Source of the DNA: Hasllibacter halocynthiae
GTDB lineage: Bacteria > Pseudomonadota > Alphaproteobacteria > Rhodobacterales > Rhodobacteraceae
Assembly: GCF_003003095.1 (NCBI RefSeq)
Contig: NZ_PVTT01000002.1
Coordinates: 968,501 to 1,032,500 of the forward strand
Reading direction: 5' to 3'
Length of the DNA: 64,000 nucleotides
Under the pieces are notes generated by a model. That model saw only the letters and a list, made by a program, of their open reading frames with translations, was not told where the DNA came from and made no database searches. This document shows, one piece after another, positions 53,538-64,000 of this stretch. The number at the start of each line of letters is the position of its first letter. Position 1 is the first letter of the stretch. Both the position numbers and the translations under genes were made by a program.

Positions 53538-53940
53538 TCGGCCGCCGATCCGCCGCCTCACCGGCGGGCGCACGCCCCTGCGGCCCGGTGGCTGGGGTTC
53601 CAGCGGACGGTTTTGCGAAGCGGGGCGATTGCAGACGGAGCGATTTCCGATCGGCTCGCTCGCGCCGCGCGACCCCTTCGCCGCCACGCGCCTTCCGGGC
53701 GACGCGGGGCGCGGCAGAGCCGTCCTTCCCGTTCAACCCCACGTGTTGACGCCAGGGCCATGCGACCGGGGCCGCCGCGCGGCTGCCGGACCGTGCCCGT
53801 GCGGATCTGAGGCCAAACCGTCCGGGGGTGGAGATGCAGGCCCTCCCCGCGGCTCCTGCCGGAGCGGCTGGGATCCGTCGCGGTCCGCCGCCTCGCGTGG
53901 TTCGGTTCGAACCGGCCTCTCCGCGGATGGCCCGCGCCCC
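53538..53940. other. 403-base intergenic region
   Basis: Between the methyltransferase and dinB genes, which face each other. Several GC-rich inverted repeats are present. Neither strand has an ORF with a ribosome-binding site or recognisable motif. A segment TTCGGTTCGAACC near 53905 resembles a tRNA T-arm but has no cloverleaf around it. Probably only 3' untranslated DNA. Confidence 0.4.
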
Positions 53941-55197
53941 TTAGCGCAGCGCGCGGCCTTTCTGGATCGCGGTCTCGCCGAAGCGGGCGCGGATCGCATC
54001 CGTCGCCCGTTCGGCCGCGGCACGTCGGGGCGCGGCAGGATCGAGCAGGTCGCCGGTCCTATCGGCCAGCGCCTCGGGGACGATCTCGGCGATGCCGACC
54101 CCGAGGAGGCGGTAGGGCCCGTCCTGCGGCGTCTCGTCGAAGAGGGCGCGGGCGTGACGGTAGATCGCGTCGGCGAGCTGGGTCGGCGCGGGCAGCGTCA
54201 CCCGCCGCGTCAGCAGCGCGTGGTTCGCGCGCTTGAGCTTCAGCATCACTACCCGCCCCGCCAGCCCCTTGGCCTTCGCGCGGCCTGCAACCTTGTCGGC
54301 CATGCGCCAGATGTGCCCGTCGAGCACCTCCGGGTCGGCCGTGTCCTCTGTGAAGGTCGTCTCGTTCGAGATGGACTTGGCCGCCCGGTCGGGCTTCACC
54401 GCCCGCCGGTCGATCCCGCGCGAGAGGTCGGCCAGTCGCTCGCCCCCTGAGCCGAAGCGCGCGGCGAGGTCGCGCGGGTCCCAGCGGCGCAGATCCGCGA
54501 AGGTCCGCACGCCCGCCTTCTCGAGCCGGCCCTGCATGACTGGCCCCGCGCCCCAGATCTTCGCGACAGGCAGGGGGGCTAGGACGCGCTCCGTCTCGGC
54601 CGCGCCGATCACGGAGAAGCCGCGCGGCTTGTCGAGATCCGACGCCAGCTTCGCGAGGAACTTGTTGTGGCTGAGGCCGACCGAGCCGGAGAGGCCCAGC
54701 TCCCCCTCCATCCGGTTCAGGAGGCGGCAGAGCGTCACTGCTGGCGGCGCGCCGTGCAACCGCGCGGTCCCCCCAAGGTCGAGGAACGCCTCGTCGAGCG
54801 AAAGGGGCTCGATCGCGGGGGTCATGTCATCCATCATGGTCCGGATGGCCCGGGACGCCTCGACGTATTTGGGGAAGCTGGGCTTTACGATCACCGCTTC
54901 GGGGCAGAGGCGCAGGGCCTGGAACATCGGCATGGCGGAACGCACGCCCCGGATGCGGGCGATGTAGCAGGCCGTCGTGACGACGCCGCGCCGCCCGCCG
55001 CCGACGATGACCGGCTTGTCGCGTAGGGAGGGTTCGTCGCGCTTTTCGACGGAGGCATAGAAGGCGTCGCAGTCCATGTGCGCGACCGAGAGGGTGAAGA
55101 GCTCGGGGTGGGACAGCATCCGAACCCCTCCGCAGGCGGGGCAGCGGCGTGGCGCGCCGGTCTGGGTGGAGAGGCAGTCGCGACACAGGGCGGGCAT
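53941..55197 (-). CDS. dinB: DNA polymerase IV with N-terminal zinc ribbon
   Basis: A 418-residue Y-family polymerase for lesion bypass. Catalytic acids are Asp42 (AHMDCDAFYASVE) and Asp135/Glu136 (SLDEAFLD). The little-finger domain is at about 280-400. An extra N-terminus has Cys5, Cys8, Cys19 and Cys22, a likely zinc ribbon not found in E. coli DinB. The end lacks an obvious beta-clamp motif of the E. coli kind. Confidence 0.92.
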   Translation of the reverse strand: MPALCRDCLSTQTGAPRRCPACGGVRMLSHPELFTLSVAHMDCDAFYASVEKRDEPSLRDKPVIVGGGRRGVVTTACYIARIRGVRSAMPMFQALRLCPEAVIVKPSFPKYVEASRAIRTMMDDMTPAIEPLSLDEAFLDLGGTARLHGAPPAVTLCRLLNRMEGELGLSGSVGLSHNKFLAKLASDLDKPRGFSVIGAAETERVLAPLPVAKIWGAGPVMQGRLEKAGVRTFADLRRWDPRDLAARFGSGGERLADLSRGIDRRAVKPDRAAKSISNETTFTEDTADPEVLDGHIWRMADKVAGRAKAKGLAGRVVMLKLKRANHALLTRRVTLPAPTQLADAIYRHARALFDETPQDGPYRLLGVGIAEIVPEALADRTGDLLDPAAPRRAAAERATDAIRARFGETAIQKGRALR

Positions 55198-55339
55198 GGC
55201 GGCAGGCTATGCCCGCAGGGGCTGAGTCGGAAGGCCATGCGAAGGCCGGAGAGCAGCGGTCGCCCCGTATCGGGGGGCGCCGTCGGCATGTAGGGGTCCG
55301 GCCGCCCCTTCGGCGCCCGCGAGCTCGCGCGCCTCCTGA

Positions 55340-56056
55340 TCAGCCGTCCCGGGGCGGGGGCATGTCGCGCGGGTCGTGACGATCGTCGTTCAGGGCGCGG
55401 ATGCCGCGGCCCTTCACCAGCCAGGCCACGCCGAAGGCGAGGACCGTCACCACCTCGAGCCACAGGACGGGACGAAGGTCCCTGATCGCGCAGCGCGCCT
55501 CCGGCCCCAACGCGAGGAAGTAGGCCCCAAGCCCCGCGAGCGAGAGGAGGATCGCCCACCCGCAAAGACGATAGACTTGGTTGCGCCTGCGCTTGCCCGG
55601 CGTCGGGACCGTGCGGCCCGCGCGCGGGAAGAGCACGAGGCAGAACACCGCCGTCGCCCCGAGGAACACCCCTGCCGACAGGACGTGGATCGCCGCCATC
55701 AGGTCCGTCTGCATGAGGATCGGCACGGGCAAGCATGGATCGAGCGTCCGGTTCGGGGCAAGCGCGATGCCGATCGCGCCGAGGCCCGCGGCGGTCGAGA
55801 CGGTCCTGTCCGTGACGATGCCGTTGATCTCGCGGTGGCCGAGATAGGTCAGGAGGAACACCCCCAGGCTGACCATGGTACCGACGAACAGATCCCGCAG
55901 CGGCGTATGGTAGTAGTCCGAGAGCGCGGGCGGCAGGGGCGCGTATCCCGCAAGCGAGAGGCCCACCAGCAGCACCGGCACCACGATCCCGATCGCGCCC
56001 ATCGCTTGGCGGACGCGGTAGAAGGAGAGGACGGCGTCGTGCGTGTCGGCGGGCAT
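55340..56056 (-). CDS. multi-span membrane protein, DUF998-like
   Basis: A 238-residue membrane protein with about six hydrophobic segments (for example 20-40, 55-72, 85-100, 118-142, 165-183, 198-215). The segment SDYYHTPLRDLFVGTMVSLG resembles DUF998 proteins. Function unknown. It lies divergent from the riboswitch-controlled gene. Confidence 0.7.
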   Translation of the reverse strand: MPADTHDAVLSFYRVRQAMGAIGIVVPVLLVGLSLAGYAPLPPALSDYYHTPLRDLFVGTMVSLGVFLLTYLGHREINGIVTDRTVSTAAGLGAIGIALAPNRTLDPCLPVPILMQTDLMAAIHVLSAGVFLGATAVFCLVLFPRAGRTVPTPGKRRRNQVYRLCGWAILLSLAGLGAYFLALGPEARCAIRDLRPVLWLEVVTVLAFGVAWLVKGRGIRALNDDRHDPRDMPPPRDG

Positions 56057-56155
56057 GCCCTGGCATTACCTGCCGCGCGCCCGAAGAGAAGTCGCCTCCG
56101 CCCCGGAAGGCACGATTTCGGTGGATCGGGCGGCGGCTTCGGCCTAGCTTATCTT

Positions 56156-56366
56156 CAGCGACGGCCGGGAGAGCGCCCCACGGGAAAGAGGGGCCGCCGA
56201 AGGAGCAACCGCCCCGGAAACTCTCAGGTGCCGAGGACCGGCCGCCGCGTTGGAGGAGACTCCGAAGAGTGCCTTCCCGTCCGGGGGGCCACCGAAGGAG
56301 CAAGCCGCGCCCCGACGGTCGGGGTCGCTGCGAATCTCTCAGGTCTTCGACGGAGGGGGCAGGGAG
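56156..56366 (+). promoter_or_regulatory. tandem glycine riboswitch
   Basis: Two similar aptamers in a row. Each has a CCGAAGGAGCAA core (56197-56208 and 56292-56303) and a CTCTCAGGT segment (56221-56229 and 56336-56344); the first begins with GGGAGAG. The linker is near 56246. This is the recognised tandem glycine riboswitch form. About 50 bases separate it from the ATG of the downstream oxidoreductase; GGGAGG (56403-56408) is the ribosome-binding site. Glycine would normally turn expression on. Confidence 0.92.
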
Positions 56367-56414
56367 GGGGACGCGGACAGCGCCCTCGCCTGCGCCATCG
56401 TCGGGAGGTACCCC

Positions 56415-57665
56415 ATGGCCAGAATTGTCGTCGTCGGGGCCGGCATCGCCGGCATCCACACCGCCTATCGCCTCTGGGAGAGGGGGCACGAGGTGACCGT
56501 TGCCGACCGCCAACGCTATGCGGGGATGGAGACGTCCTTCGCCAATGGCGGCCAGCTCTCGGCGTCGAACGCGGAGACCTGGAACCAGTGGGGCACCGTG
56601 CTGAAGGGGATGCGCTGGATGCTGCGCCGCGACGCGCCGCTGCTCGTCCACCCGGCGCCAAGCCTGCACAAGGTCGGCTGGATGCTCGAGTTCCTCGGGG
56701 CCATCCCGCGTTGGCGCGAGAACACGATCGAGACGGTTCGCATGGCGATGCGCGCCCGGCCCCTGATTGCGGAGATGCAGGCGCGCACCGGGGTGGACTA
56801 CGACCACTCGCCCGCCGGCATCCTGCATTTCTACGGCTCGGAGCGGGAGATGCGGCACGCGCGCGAGGTCACGCGCCTCTATGCCGAAGGTGGCCTGGAG
56901 CGGCGCGAGCTGAGCGCCGAGGAGGTGCGGGCCTGCGAGCCGCGCCTCGTCGCCGACACCGTGGGCGGCTTCTGGACGGAGAGCGACGCGACGGGCTGCA
57001 TCCACAAGTTCACGGCCGGCGTGGCCGACTGGCTGGAGGGGCGGGGCGTTCGGTTCCTCTACGGCGCGCCGGTGGACGACGTGCGGCCCCGGCCGGGCGG
57101 AGGGGTCGAGATCGACCGGGCCGGACGGACGGAGGCATTCGACGCGGTGGTGATCGCGGCAGGGGTGGGCAGCAGGGCGCTGGCGCGACGCCTGGGGGAC
57201 CGGGTGAACGTCTATCCGGTGAAGGGCTACTCGATTACCGTGAACCTGGACGACGAGGCGAGCCGCGCGGCCGCGCCGCGGGTATCGCTGCTGGACGACA
57301 AGGCTAAGATCGTGACCGCGCGCCTGGGCGAGGGCCGGTTCCGCATCGCCGGCACCGCGGAGTTCGCGGGCGAGGACCGTGACATCCGCATGGGCCGGAT
57401 CGCCCCCCTGACCGCCTGGGTCGAGCGGCACTTCCCCGAAGTCTCGACGGAGGCGGTGGTGCCCTGGGCCGGATTGCGCCCGATGATGCCGGACATGATG
57501 CCGCGGGTCGGTCCGGGCAGGAACCCGGGGGTGTTCTACAACACCGGGCACGGGCACCTCGGCTGGACCCTCTCGGCGGCGACGGGCGCGGTGATCGCGG
57601 CGGCGGTGGACGCCCGGATAGGTGATGCGCGGCAGCCCGCGGCCGCAGGGATGCGCGCGGCCTGA
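56415..57665 (+). CDS. FAD-dependent D-amino acid dehydrogenase/glycine oxidase-type enzyme
   Basis: A 416-residue DadA-type oxidoreductase. The FAD-binding ARIVVVGAGIAGIHTAYRL is at residues 2-20, with the E/D pairing VTVADRQRYAGMETSFANGG; the C-terminal GHGHLGWTLSAATG is the last FAD block. It would oxidise amino acids, passing electrons to quinone rather than oxygen. A tandem glycine riboswitch precedes it, pointing to glycine as substrate or signal. The symbol dadA is not used because D-alanine activity is not shown. Confidence 0.88.
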   Translation: MARIVVVGAGIAGIHTAYRLWERGHEVTVADRQRYAGMETSFANGGQLSASNAETWNQWGTVLKGMRWMLRRDAPLLVHPAPSLHKVGWMLEFLGAIPRWRENTIETVRMAMRARPLIAEMQARTGVDYDHSPAGILHFYGSEREMRHAREVTRLYAEGGLERRELSAEEVRACEPRLVADTVGGFWTESDATGCIHKFTAGVADWLEGRGVRFLYGAPVDDVRPRPGGGVEIDRAGRTEAFDAVVIAAGVGSRALARRLGDRVNVYPVKGYSITVNLDDEASRAAAPRVSLLDDKAKIVTARLGEGRFRIAGTAEFAGEDRDIRMGRIAPLTAWVERHFPEVSTEAVVPWAGLRPMMPDMMPRVGPGRNPGVFYNTGHGHLGWTLSAATGAVIAAAVDARIGDARQPAAAGMRAA

Positions 57666-57910
57666 GGAGGGGCCCGCGACGTGGTTGCGCAGTCGGCGGA
57701 GGGATCATCGCCGGGGCCGAGGTGCGCGGTCACCCACCCGGACGATGCCGACGGATCCGCCATACCGGGCGCCAGCCTGCGAGGCGGACGCCGCATCTCT
57801 AGCGCTTTGACCAGAGGGGCTCGGGGGCGCCGACGCGGCGCGGGACGGCGTCAGCCCTACCGGGTACTGCCCGCCGAACCAGTATCCCAGGGAGCGCCGC
57901 GGCGTCGGCT

Positions 57911-58621
57911 CTACCGGTTCGGGTGTCTCGCCTGGGGAGAGGCGATCTCTCCCTGGATCGCCTCGGCGGCAGCGCGGGGGTCGGCGGCGTCGCGGATGGG
58001 GCGGCCGACGACCACATGGTCGGCACCCGCCGAGATGGCCTGAGCGGGAGTGGCCACGCGCTTCTGGTCGCCGGGCATGGCGCCTGCGGGACGCACGCCG
58101 GGAGTGACGATCAGACGGCCGTCGGCCTCGGGGAGGGCGCGGATGGCGGCAGCCTCCTCCGGTGAGGAGACGACCCCGTCCGCGCCTGCTCGGAGGGCGC
58201 GGCGCGCACGCTCGACCGCGATCTCGCCGGGGGAGCCCGGCACGGTCATTCCCTCGTCCAAGTCGGCACGGTCGAGCGAGGTCAGAACGGTCACCGCCAG
58301 GATGCGCGTCGGCGCGTCGCCGCGCCCCTCCAGCGCGGCGCGCACGACGTGCGGGTCGCCATGCACCGTGAGAAGGTCCGGCTCCCAACGGACCAAGCCA
58401 CGCACGGCGGCCTCGACCGTGGCGCCGATATCGAAGAGCTTCATGTCGAGGAAGACGCGGTGCCCCGCCTCCTTCAGTTCGCCCGCGAGGGCGAGGCCGC
58501 CGCCCGTCAGCATCCCGAGGCCGACCTTGTAGAAGGAGGCGGCCGGGCCGATCCGCTCGACCATCGCGAGCCCGGAGAAGGCGTCCGGCAGGTCGAGCGC
58601 CACGATCAGCCTGTCGTCCAC
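57911..58621 (-). CDS. pyrF: orotidine 5'-phosphate decarboxylase
   Basis: A 236-residue TIM-barrel enzyme that makes UMP. The catalytic array reads DMKLFDIGATV, the DxKxxD motif that supplies the charged network. VTPGVRPAG near the C-terminus binds phosphate, and VVGRPI follows. Length and motifs are normal. Convergent with the oxidoreductase gene. Confidence 0.95.
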   Translation of the reverse strand: MDDRLIVALDLPDAFSGLAMVERIGPAASFYKVGLGMLTGGGLALAGELKEAGHRVFLDMKLFDIGATVEAAVRGLVRWEPDLLTVHGDPHVVRAALEGRGDAPTRILAVTVLTSLDRADLDEGMTVPGSPGEIAVERARRALRAGADGVVSSPEEAAAIRALPEADGRLIVTPGVRPAGAMPGDQKRVATPAQAISAGADHVVVGRPIRDAADPRAAAEAIQGEIASPQARHPNR

Positions 58622-58695
58622 GATGCGCCCCTTTCCCAGCCGGTCCGGCTCGGCGCGCTTTGCCGGCCGGCCCGGCCCCGGTCAAGCGATGCGGC

Positions 58696-58920
58696 TCAGG
58701 CGGCGCGGGCGCCTTCGACCATTGCCGCGAAGGCCCCCGCCACCAGAGCCGTGCGCAGATCGCGCCCCTTGGGATCATCTAGGGCGGCAGTGGTGCGGAT
58801 GGCCTCCTCTCGGACAGGGGCGCCGGGCGCGGGCTGCCATTTCAGGTGGACGAGGCCCGTCGCCCGCCCCATGTCGTCCGCCGGAGCGGTCTCGAGGATC
58901 GTCGCGTGTATGATGCGCAT
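58696..58920 (-). CDS. hypothetical protein, 74 residues
   Basis: A short soluble ORF, MRIIHATILETAPADDMGRA and on through VREEAIRTTAALDD. No known family. The amino-acid distribution looks coding and the ORF is in the same strand as pyrF, just downstream of it in the window. No strong ribosome-binding site. Confidence 0.5.
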   Translation of the reverse strand: MRIIHATILETAPADDMGRATGLVHLKWQPAPGAPVREEAIRTTAALDDPKGRDLRTALVAGAFAAMVEGARAA

Positions 58921-59066
58921 CGCGGTCCCGTTCTGGTGGAGTTCCCTTCCTTCGGCGATGAACGCGAAGGGAGGGAGGGGGTTCCCCCCTTGGCGATGGC
59001 GGGACTGCCTGCTGGAACCCCCCGGGGGTTCGCCGGTTGGAGGCCCGAGCGGAGAGAGGAGACCCG

Positions 59067-59672
59067 ATGGCGGGCATGGACTTGAAGCTGCGCCGCGCGG
59101 ATCGCGGGATGAGCGTGTTCTGGATGATCCTGATCCTCGGCGCGGGGGTGTTCCTGCTGCTGACGATCGTCCTTCTCGCGGGCCGCGAGGCTGGCGAGGA
59201 TCTCGCCGGAGACGGCGCGGGCGTGCCCGTCGACTCGGCTGGCGTGGAGGAGACGGACGCCACGGCCCCCATCGTCGTCGGCGAGCCCGATCCCGACACG
59301 ACCTACAACACGGATGACGTGACCGTCCGCACCGGCGAGGACGCCGACGGCCCCGACGGCACCACCGAACAGGCCTTCTCGGAGCGCGAAGAGGGCATCG
59401 AGGTCGAGCCGGCGGGCGTCGAGGCCGTGGGGCCGGGCACCGATCCCGCGTCGAACGAGGCGCCCGTCGAGGGTGACGAGGCGGGCGACGGCGAAGTCGT
59501 CCTGATCGACGACGCCGAGCAGGAGCGGCTGGAGGGCGGTGGCGACGGCGTCACGGTGGACGATCTGGATCAGTCGGACATCGTGGTGGACCCGGATGGG
59601 ACCACCGCTCCCGTGGTGCCCACCCCGAGCGGGCCCGAGGGCGAGGACGACGACCCGTTCACCGCCGAATAG
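59067..59672 (+). CDS. acidic single-span membrane-anchored protein
   Basis: A 201-residue protein. A short basic N-terminus (LKLRRADRG) is followed by one span (about residues 16-37, MSVFWMILILGAGVFLLLTI), then about 160 residues very rich in Asp, Glu, Gly and Thr with hardly any basic residues. It is probably disordered and outside the cytoplasm. AGGAG five to eight bases upstream supports ATG 59067. Function unknown; it is followed by a terminator before clpB. Confidence 0.65.
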   Translation: MAGMDLKLRRADRGMSVFWMILILGAGVFLLLTIVLLAGREAGEDLAGDGAGVPVDSAGVEETDATAPIVVGEPDPDTTYNTDDVTVRTGEDADGPDGTTEQAFSEREEGIEVEPAGVEAVGPGTDPASNEAPVEGDEAGDGEVVLIDDAEQERLEGGGDGVTVDDLDQSDIVVDPDGTTAPVVPTPSGPEGEDDDPFTAE

Positions 59673-59704
59673 CCCTAGGATAGCTGTGGGATCGGGTGGA
59701 AGAG

Positions 59705-59722
59705 GGGCGGCTACGGCCGCCC
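59705..59722 (+). terminator. terminator between the acidic-protein gene and clpB
   Basis: Seven perfect pairs GGGCGGC/GCCGCCC (59705-59711 with 59716-59722), loop TACG, then TTTCTCGTCTTCC. A good Rho-independent candidate. Confidence 0.7.
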
Positions 59723-59767
59723 TTTCTCGTCTTCCCCTTCTTTGCGCGCCTTCCATGCGCCGACGGG

Positions 59768-59796
59768 CTTGAGAGGATGCCGTCCGCATCCCATCT
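59768..59796 (+). promoter_or_regulatory. sigma32 (RpoH)-type heat-shock promoter of clpB
   Basis: CTTGAG at 59768-59773 and CCCATCT at 59790-59796, 16 bases apart, match the known heat-shock pattern CTTGAAA with CCCCAT-type -10. It lies about 88 bases before the clpB start, after a terminator. Confidence 0.6.
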
Positions 59797-59883
59797 GGGA
59801 AAGGAGACGAAAGAAGGCCCGGGCCGATGGGCGTGCCTCCGAAGAGGGCGTCGCAGGACCGGGCGCTTGATGGAGGACTACAC

Positions 59884-62493
<2,610 letters not shown>

Positions 62494-62513
62494 ACCTGCC
62501 TCTAGACCGCGGA

Positions 62514-62541
62514 GGGCCCCGCCGGGAGACCGGCGGGGCCC
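62514..62541 (+). terminator. terminator 1 after clpB
   Basis: Twelve perfect pairs GGGCCCCGCCGG/CCGGCGGGGCCC around GAGA, then TTCTCG; 20 bases after the clpB stop. Confidence 0.8.
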
Positions 62542-62588
62542 TTCTCGCCGAATGGGGGCGATGGCCGTCCGCGGCCCCCTGAACGGCA

Positions 62589-62619
62589 CGCGCCCCGCCG
62601 GATGGTCCGGCGGGGCGCG
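62589..62619 (+). terminator. terminator 2 after clpB
   Basis: Fourteen perfect pairs (62589-62602 with 62606-62619) around TGG. It shares the CCCCGCCGG arm with the first hairpin. No strong T-run follows; it could serve either strand, for example stopping the EF-hand gene transcript. Confidence 0.55.
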
Positions 62620-62724
62620 CTCCTGTCCCGATGACGGCGACCCTTCGGTCCCGGGGGACCTCGGTCCCTCAGGGCCGCCGCCGGGCCCGGGCTAGGGAGG
62701 CCCGGACCCTTCCCTCCCGATCGC

Positions 62725-62961
62725 CTACTCGGTGGCGGCCGGGATCAGTCCGGCGTCGACCGCCGCCTGATACTCGTCGGCGTCGAGGCTGCCGTCCACG
62801 TTCGTGTCGGCGAGGGTGAACGTCTCCTCCGTCACGTCCGGCATGGCGGCCGACAGCTCGTCCCAGGTGACGAGGCCGTCGCCGTCCGCATCCATGTCCT
62901 GCGCGAGGGCGGCGGTGCCGAGGGCGGCGAGGGCCGCCGTGATGATCATGGTGTTCCGCAT
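62725..62961 (-). CDS. secreted EF-hand protein
   Basis: A 78-residue protein. A signal peptide runs 1-20. Two EF-hand loops follow: residues 24-35 (acidic, DADGDG core, Glu35 at position 12) and residues 52-63 (DTNVDG core, Glu63 at position 12). Both loops keep the calcium-binding positions. A periplasmic calcium buffer or sensor is likely. Its role is unknown. Confidence 0.85.
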   Translation of the reverse strand: MRNTMIITAALAALGTAALAQDMDADGDGLVTWDELSAAMPDVTEETFTLADTNVDGSLDADEYQAAVDAGLIPAATE

Positions 62962-63273
62962 GGTTATTCCCTTCCGTTGCGGTTGCGAGATGGCGCCAGG
63001 GGGTCCCCTTCCGAGGCGCTGGACCCTTTGAACACGCCGGGCGGGGATGCGGAACGGCGCGCCCGGGGCGGTAGGTTTTCGGGCCGGGCGCCGCCGTTAT
63101 CGCGCGGCCATCTGGGCGCCGCACCGCCGGGCAAAACCGTGCCGAGCGCATTTGGGCGGATCGGCGCGGACGGTCCCGGCCCGGGGGCAGCGGCCCGCGC
63201 AAAGAAAGAAGGGGCGCCCCGCAGGACGCCCCTTCCGCTCGAAGCCATGCCGGTACGGGGCCGGCGTGCCGGC
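62962..63273. other. intergenic region between EF-hand and fasciclin genes
   Basis: Both flanking genes are on the minus strand. Apart from the terminator at 63208-63235, no ORF with ribosome-binding site or recognised motif was found. A promoter for the EF-hand gene should lie here, but no clear match is seen. Confidence 0.4.
63208..63235 (-). terminator. terminator after the fasciclin gene
   Basis: GAAGGGGCG (63208-63216) pairs with CGCCCCTTC (63227-63235). Read on the minus strand, the hairpin is followed by the T-rich run TTTCTTTG, a good Rho-independent terminator about 40 bases past the fasciclin stop. Confidence 0.75.
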
Positions 63274-63789
63274 TCAGTCGTCTGACATGTCGTCGCCGTC
63301 CATGTCATCCATGTCTTCGGGCAGGATCACCGCATCGATCACATGGATCACGCCGTTCGATGTCTCGATGTCCGGCGTGACGATGTTGGCGCCGTTCACG
63401 GCGAAGCCCGAGTCGGTCGAGCTGATGGCCAAGTCGGTGCCTTCGACGCTGGTCGCGGTCATCCCGTCAGAAAGGTCGCCCGACATCACGGTGCCCGGCA
63501 CGACGTGCATGGTCAGGATCTTAGTGAGCTGATCCTGGTTCTCGTCCATGAGGAGGGTGTCGACGGTGCCTTCGGGTAGCGCGGCGAACGCCTCGTCCGT
63601 AGGCGCGAAGACGGTGAACGGGCCTCCGCTCTGAAGTGTCTCGACCAGGCCGGCGGCTTCGGCGGCAGCCAGGAGTGTCGAGAAGTCGCCCGCCTCGGTC
63701 GCGACGGCGACGATGTCGCCTTCTTGGGCGATGGCGGGAACCGCCAGGGCGGTGGAGGCGGCGAAGGCCAGGAGGGTGGTGCGGATCAT
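63274..63789 (-). CDS. secreted fasciclin (FAS1)-domain protein
   Basis: A 171-residue secreted protein. Signal peptide 1-21 (cleavage after AIA), then one FAS1 domain: H1 box [22 protein letters not shown] and the H2 box [12 protein letters not shown]. The C-terminus is Asp/Met-rich, as in other bacterial FAS1 proteins. It may mediate adhesion or matrix contact. Confidence 0.9.
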   Translation of the reverse strand: MIRTTLLAFAASTALAVPAIAQEGDIVAVATEAGDFSTLLAAAEAAGLVETLQSGGPFTVFAPTDEAFAALPEGTVDTLLMDENQDQLTKILTMHVVPGTVMSGDLSDGMTATSVEGTDLAISSTDSGFAVNGANIVTPDIETSNGVIHVIDAVILPEDMDDMDGDDMSDD

Positions 63790-64000
63790 GTTCGGGTTCT
63801 CCCGTTGCTGTGTCGCGCGAACGTTCTGGTCGCGCGATCGGAGAACGAACTAGCGCGCGCGTGCGCGAAGGCAGGTACGGCGGCAGCGGTGCGCGACGTT
63901 CCGCGCGTTGCGGTGTACAGGGAAGGACCGCGCCGAGAAGGGAGGCGTGATCGGCCGCCAGCACCCGTCACCATCCTCGGGAGGCAAGATAAGCGATCCG

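Noticed and set aside
53890..53930. tRNA-like T-arm near the end of the methyltransferase-dinB gap
   Set aside because: TTCGGTTCGAACC resembles a T-loop, but no acceptor or anticodon stem can be built around it.
54891..57557. An 888-codon open frame on the minus strand
   Set aside because: It runs through dinB and the DUF998 gene in another frame, then opposite the riboswitch and oxidoreductase. No motif is present.
57666..57910. A gene in the gap between the oxidoreductase and pyrF
   Set aside because: The frames open here have no start signals or motifs. The gap is probably the shared 3' region of convergent genes.
63786..63974. A 62-codon minus-strand ORF at the window end
   Set aside because: It covers the expected promoter region of the fasciclin gene, has no ribosome-binding site and only basic low-complexity sequence.

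Overview
The window is one contiguous piece of a GC-rich alphaproteobacterial chromosome, almost certainly of the order Rhodobacterales (Rhodobacteraceae). This rests on an AapJQMP amino-acid ABC operon, an ATP12 chaperone, the division ATPase MipZ, an F0 operon (atpI-B-E-b'-b) without F1 genes beside it, small DUF1674 and DUF3035 proteins, and gene orders such as rpmH-rnpA-yidD-yidC and ffh-...-rpsP-rimM-trmD-rplS-rpmE. Coding density is high. Overlapping ATGA/GTGA junctions and GTG starts are common. I see no prophage, complete insertion sequence, CRISPR array, rRNA or plasmid-type origin; the genus cannot be named from sequence alone.

Layout. 1-5.5 kb: end of a HAD phosphatase, ATP12, and the aap operon with a hairpin after the binding-protein gene. 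5.5-13.6 kb: sixA, a ferredoxin-like protein and argB on the minus strand; an SDR; a short leader ORF and an ABC exporter; then engB, a MOSC protein and yidC. 13.7-16.1 kb: a GGDEF/EAL protein set inside the yidC-yidD-rnpA-rpmH cluster, with a good promoter for rpmH. 16.3-20.1 kb: a VTT membrane protein, a flavin disulfide oxidoreductase and an orphan histidine kinase, then tRNA-Arg. 20.3-27.7 kb: mipZ and a translation/secretion block (rpmE, rplS, trmD, rimM, rpsP, chorismate mutase, two GNATs around a NIPSNAP protein, ffh). 27.9-30.7 kb: a membrane protein, an azoreductase divergent from a LysR regulator, and an ArsR regulator.

30.8-33.6 kb: the F0 operon, with an unusual insertion in subunit a. 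33.6-34.4 kb: a gene-poor stretch. 34.4-43.5 kb: OmpA-like lipoprotein, AraC-Ogt DNA repair protein, nth, PfkB kinase, DUF1674, RsmB, heparinase-like protein, purH and lspA. 43.5-51.4 kb: DUF3035 lipoprotein, two M16 peptidases, mutL, small unknowns, and a caspase-fold protein with two peptidoglycan-binding domains. 51.4-58.6 kb: rpmJ, tRNA-Val, N-formylglutamate amidohydrolase, a methyltransferase, dinB, a membrane protein, a tandem glycine riboswitch ahead of a DadA-type amino-acid oxidoreductase, and pyrF. 58.7-64 kb: a short unknown, an acidic membrane-anchored protein, clpB behind a sigma32-type promoter, an EF-hand protein and a fasciclin protein.

Most genes are housekeeping. The parts that least resemble textbook loci are the roughly 75-residue insertion in AtpB, the glycine riboswitch on an oxidoreductase rather than on gcvT, the 19-codon leader with hairpins before the ABC exporter, three convergent gene pairs sharing one CTAG as both stop codons, a frameshifted gene remnant between rimM and rpsP, and the VTT/oxidoreductase/kinase trio. 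No clear new multi-gene system was found.
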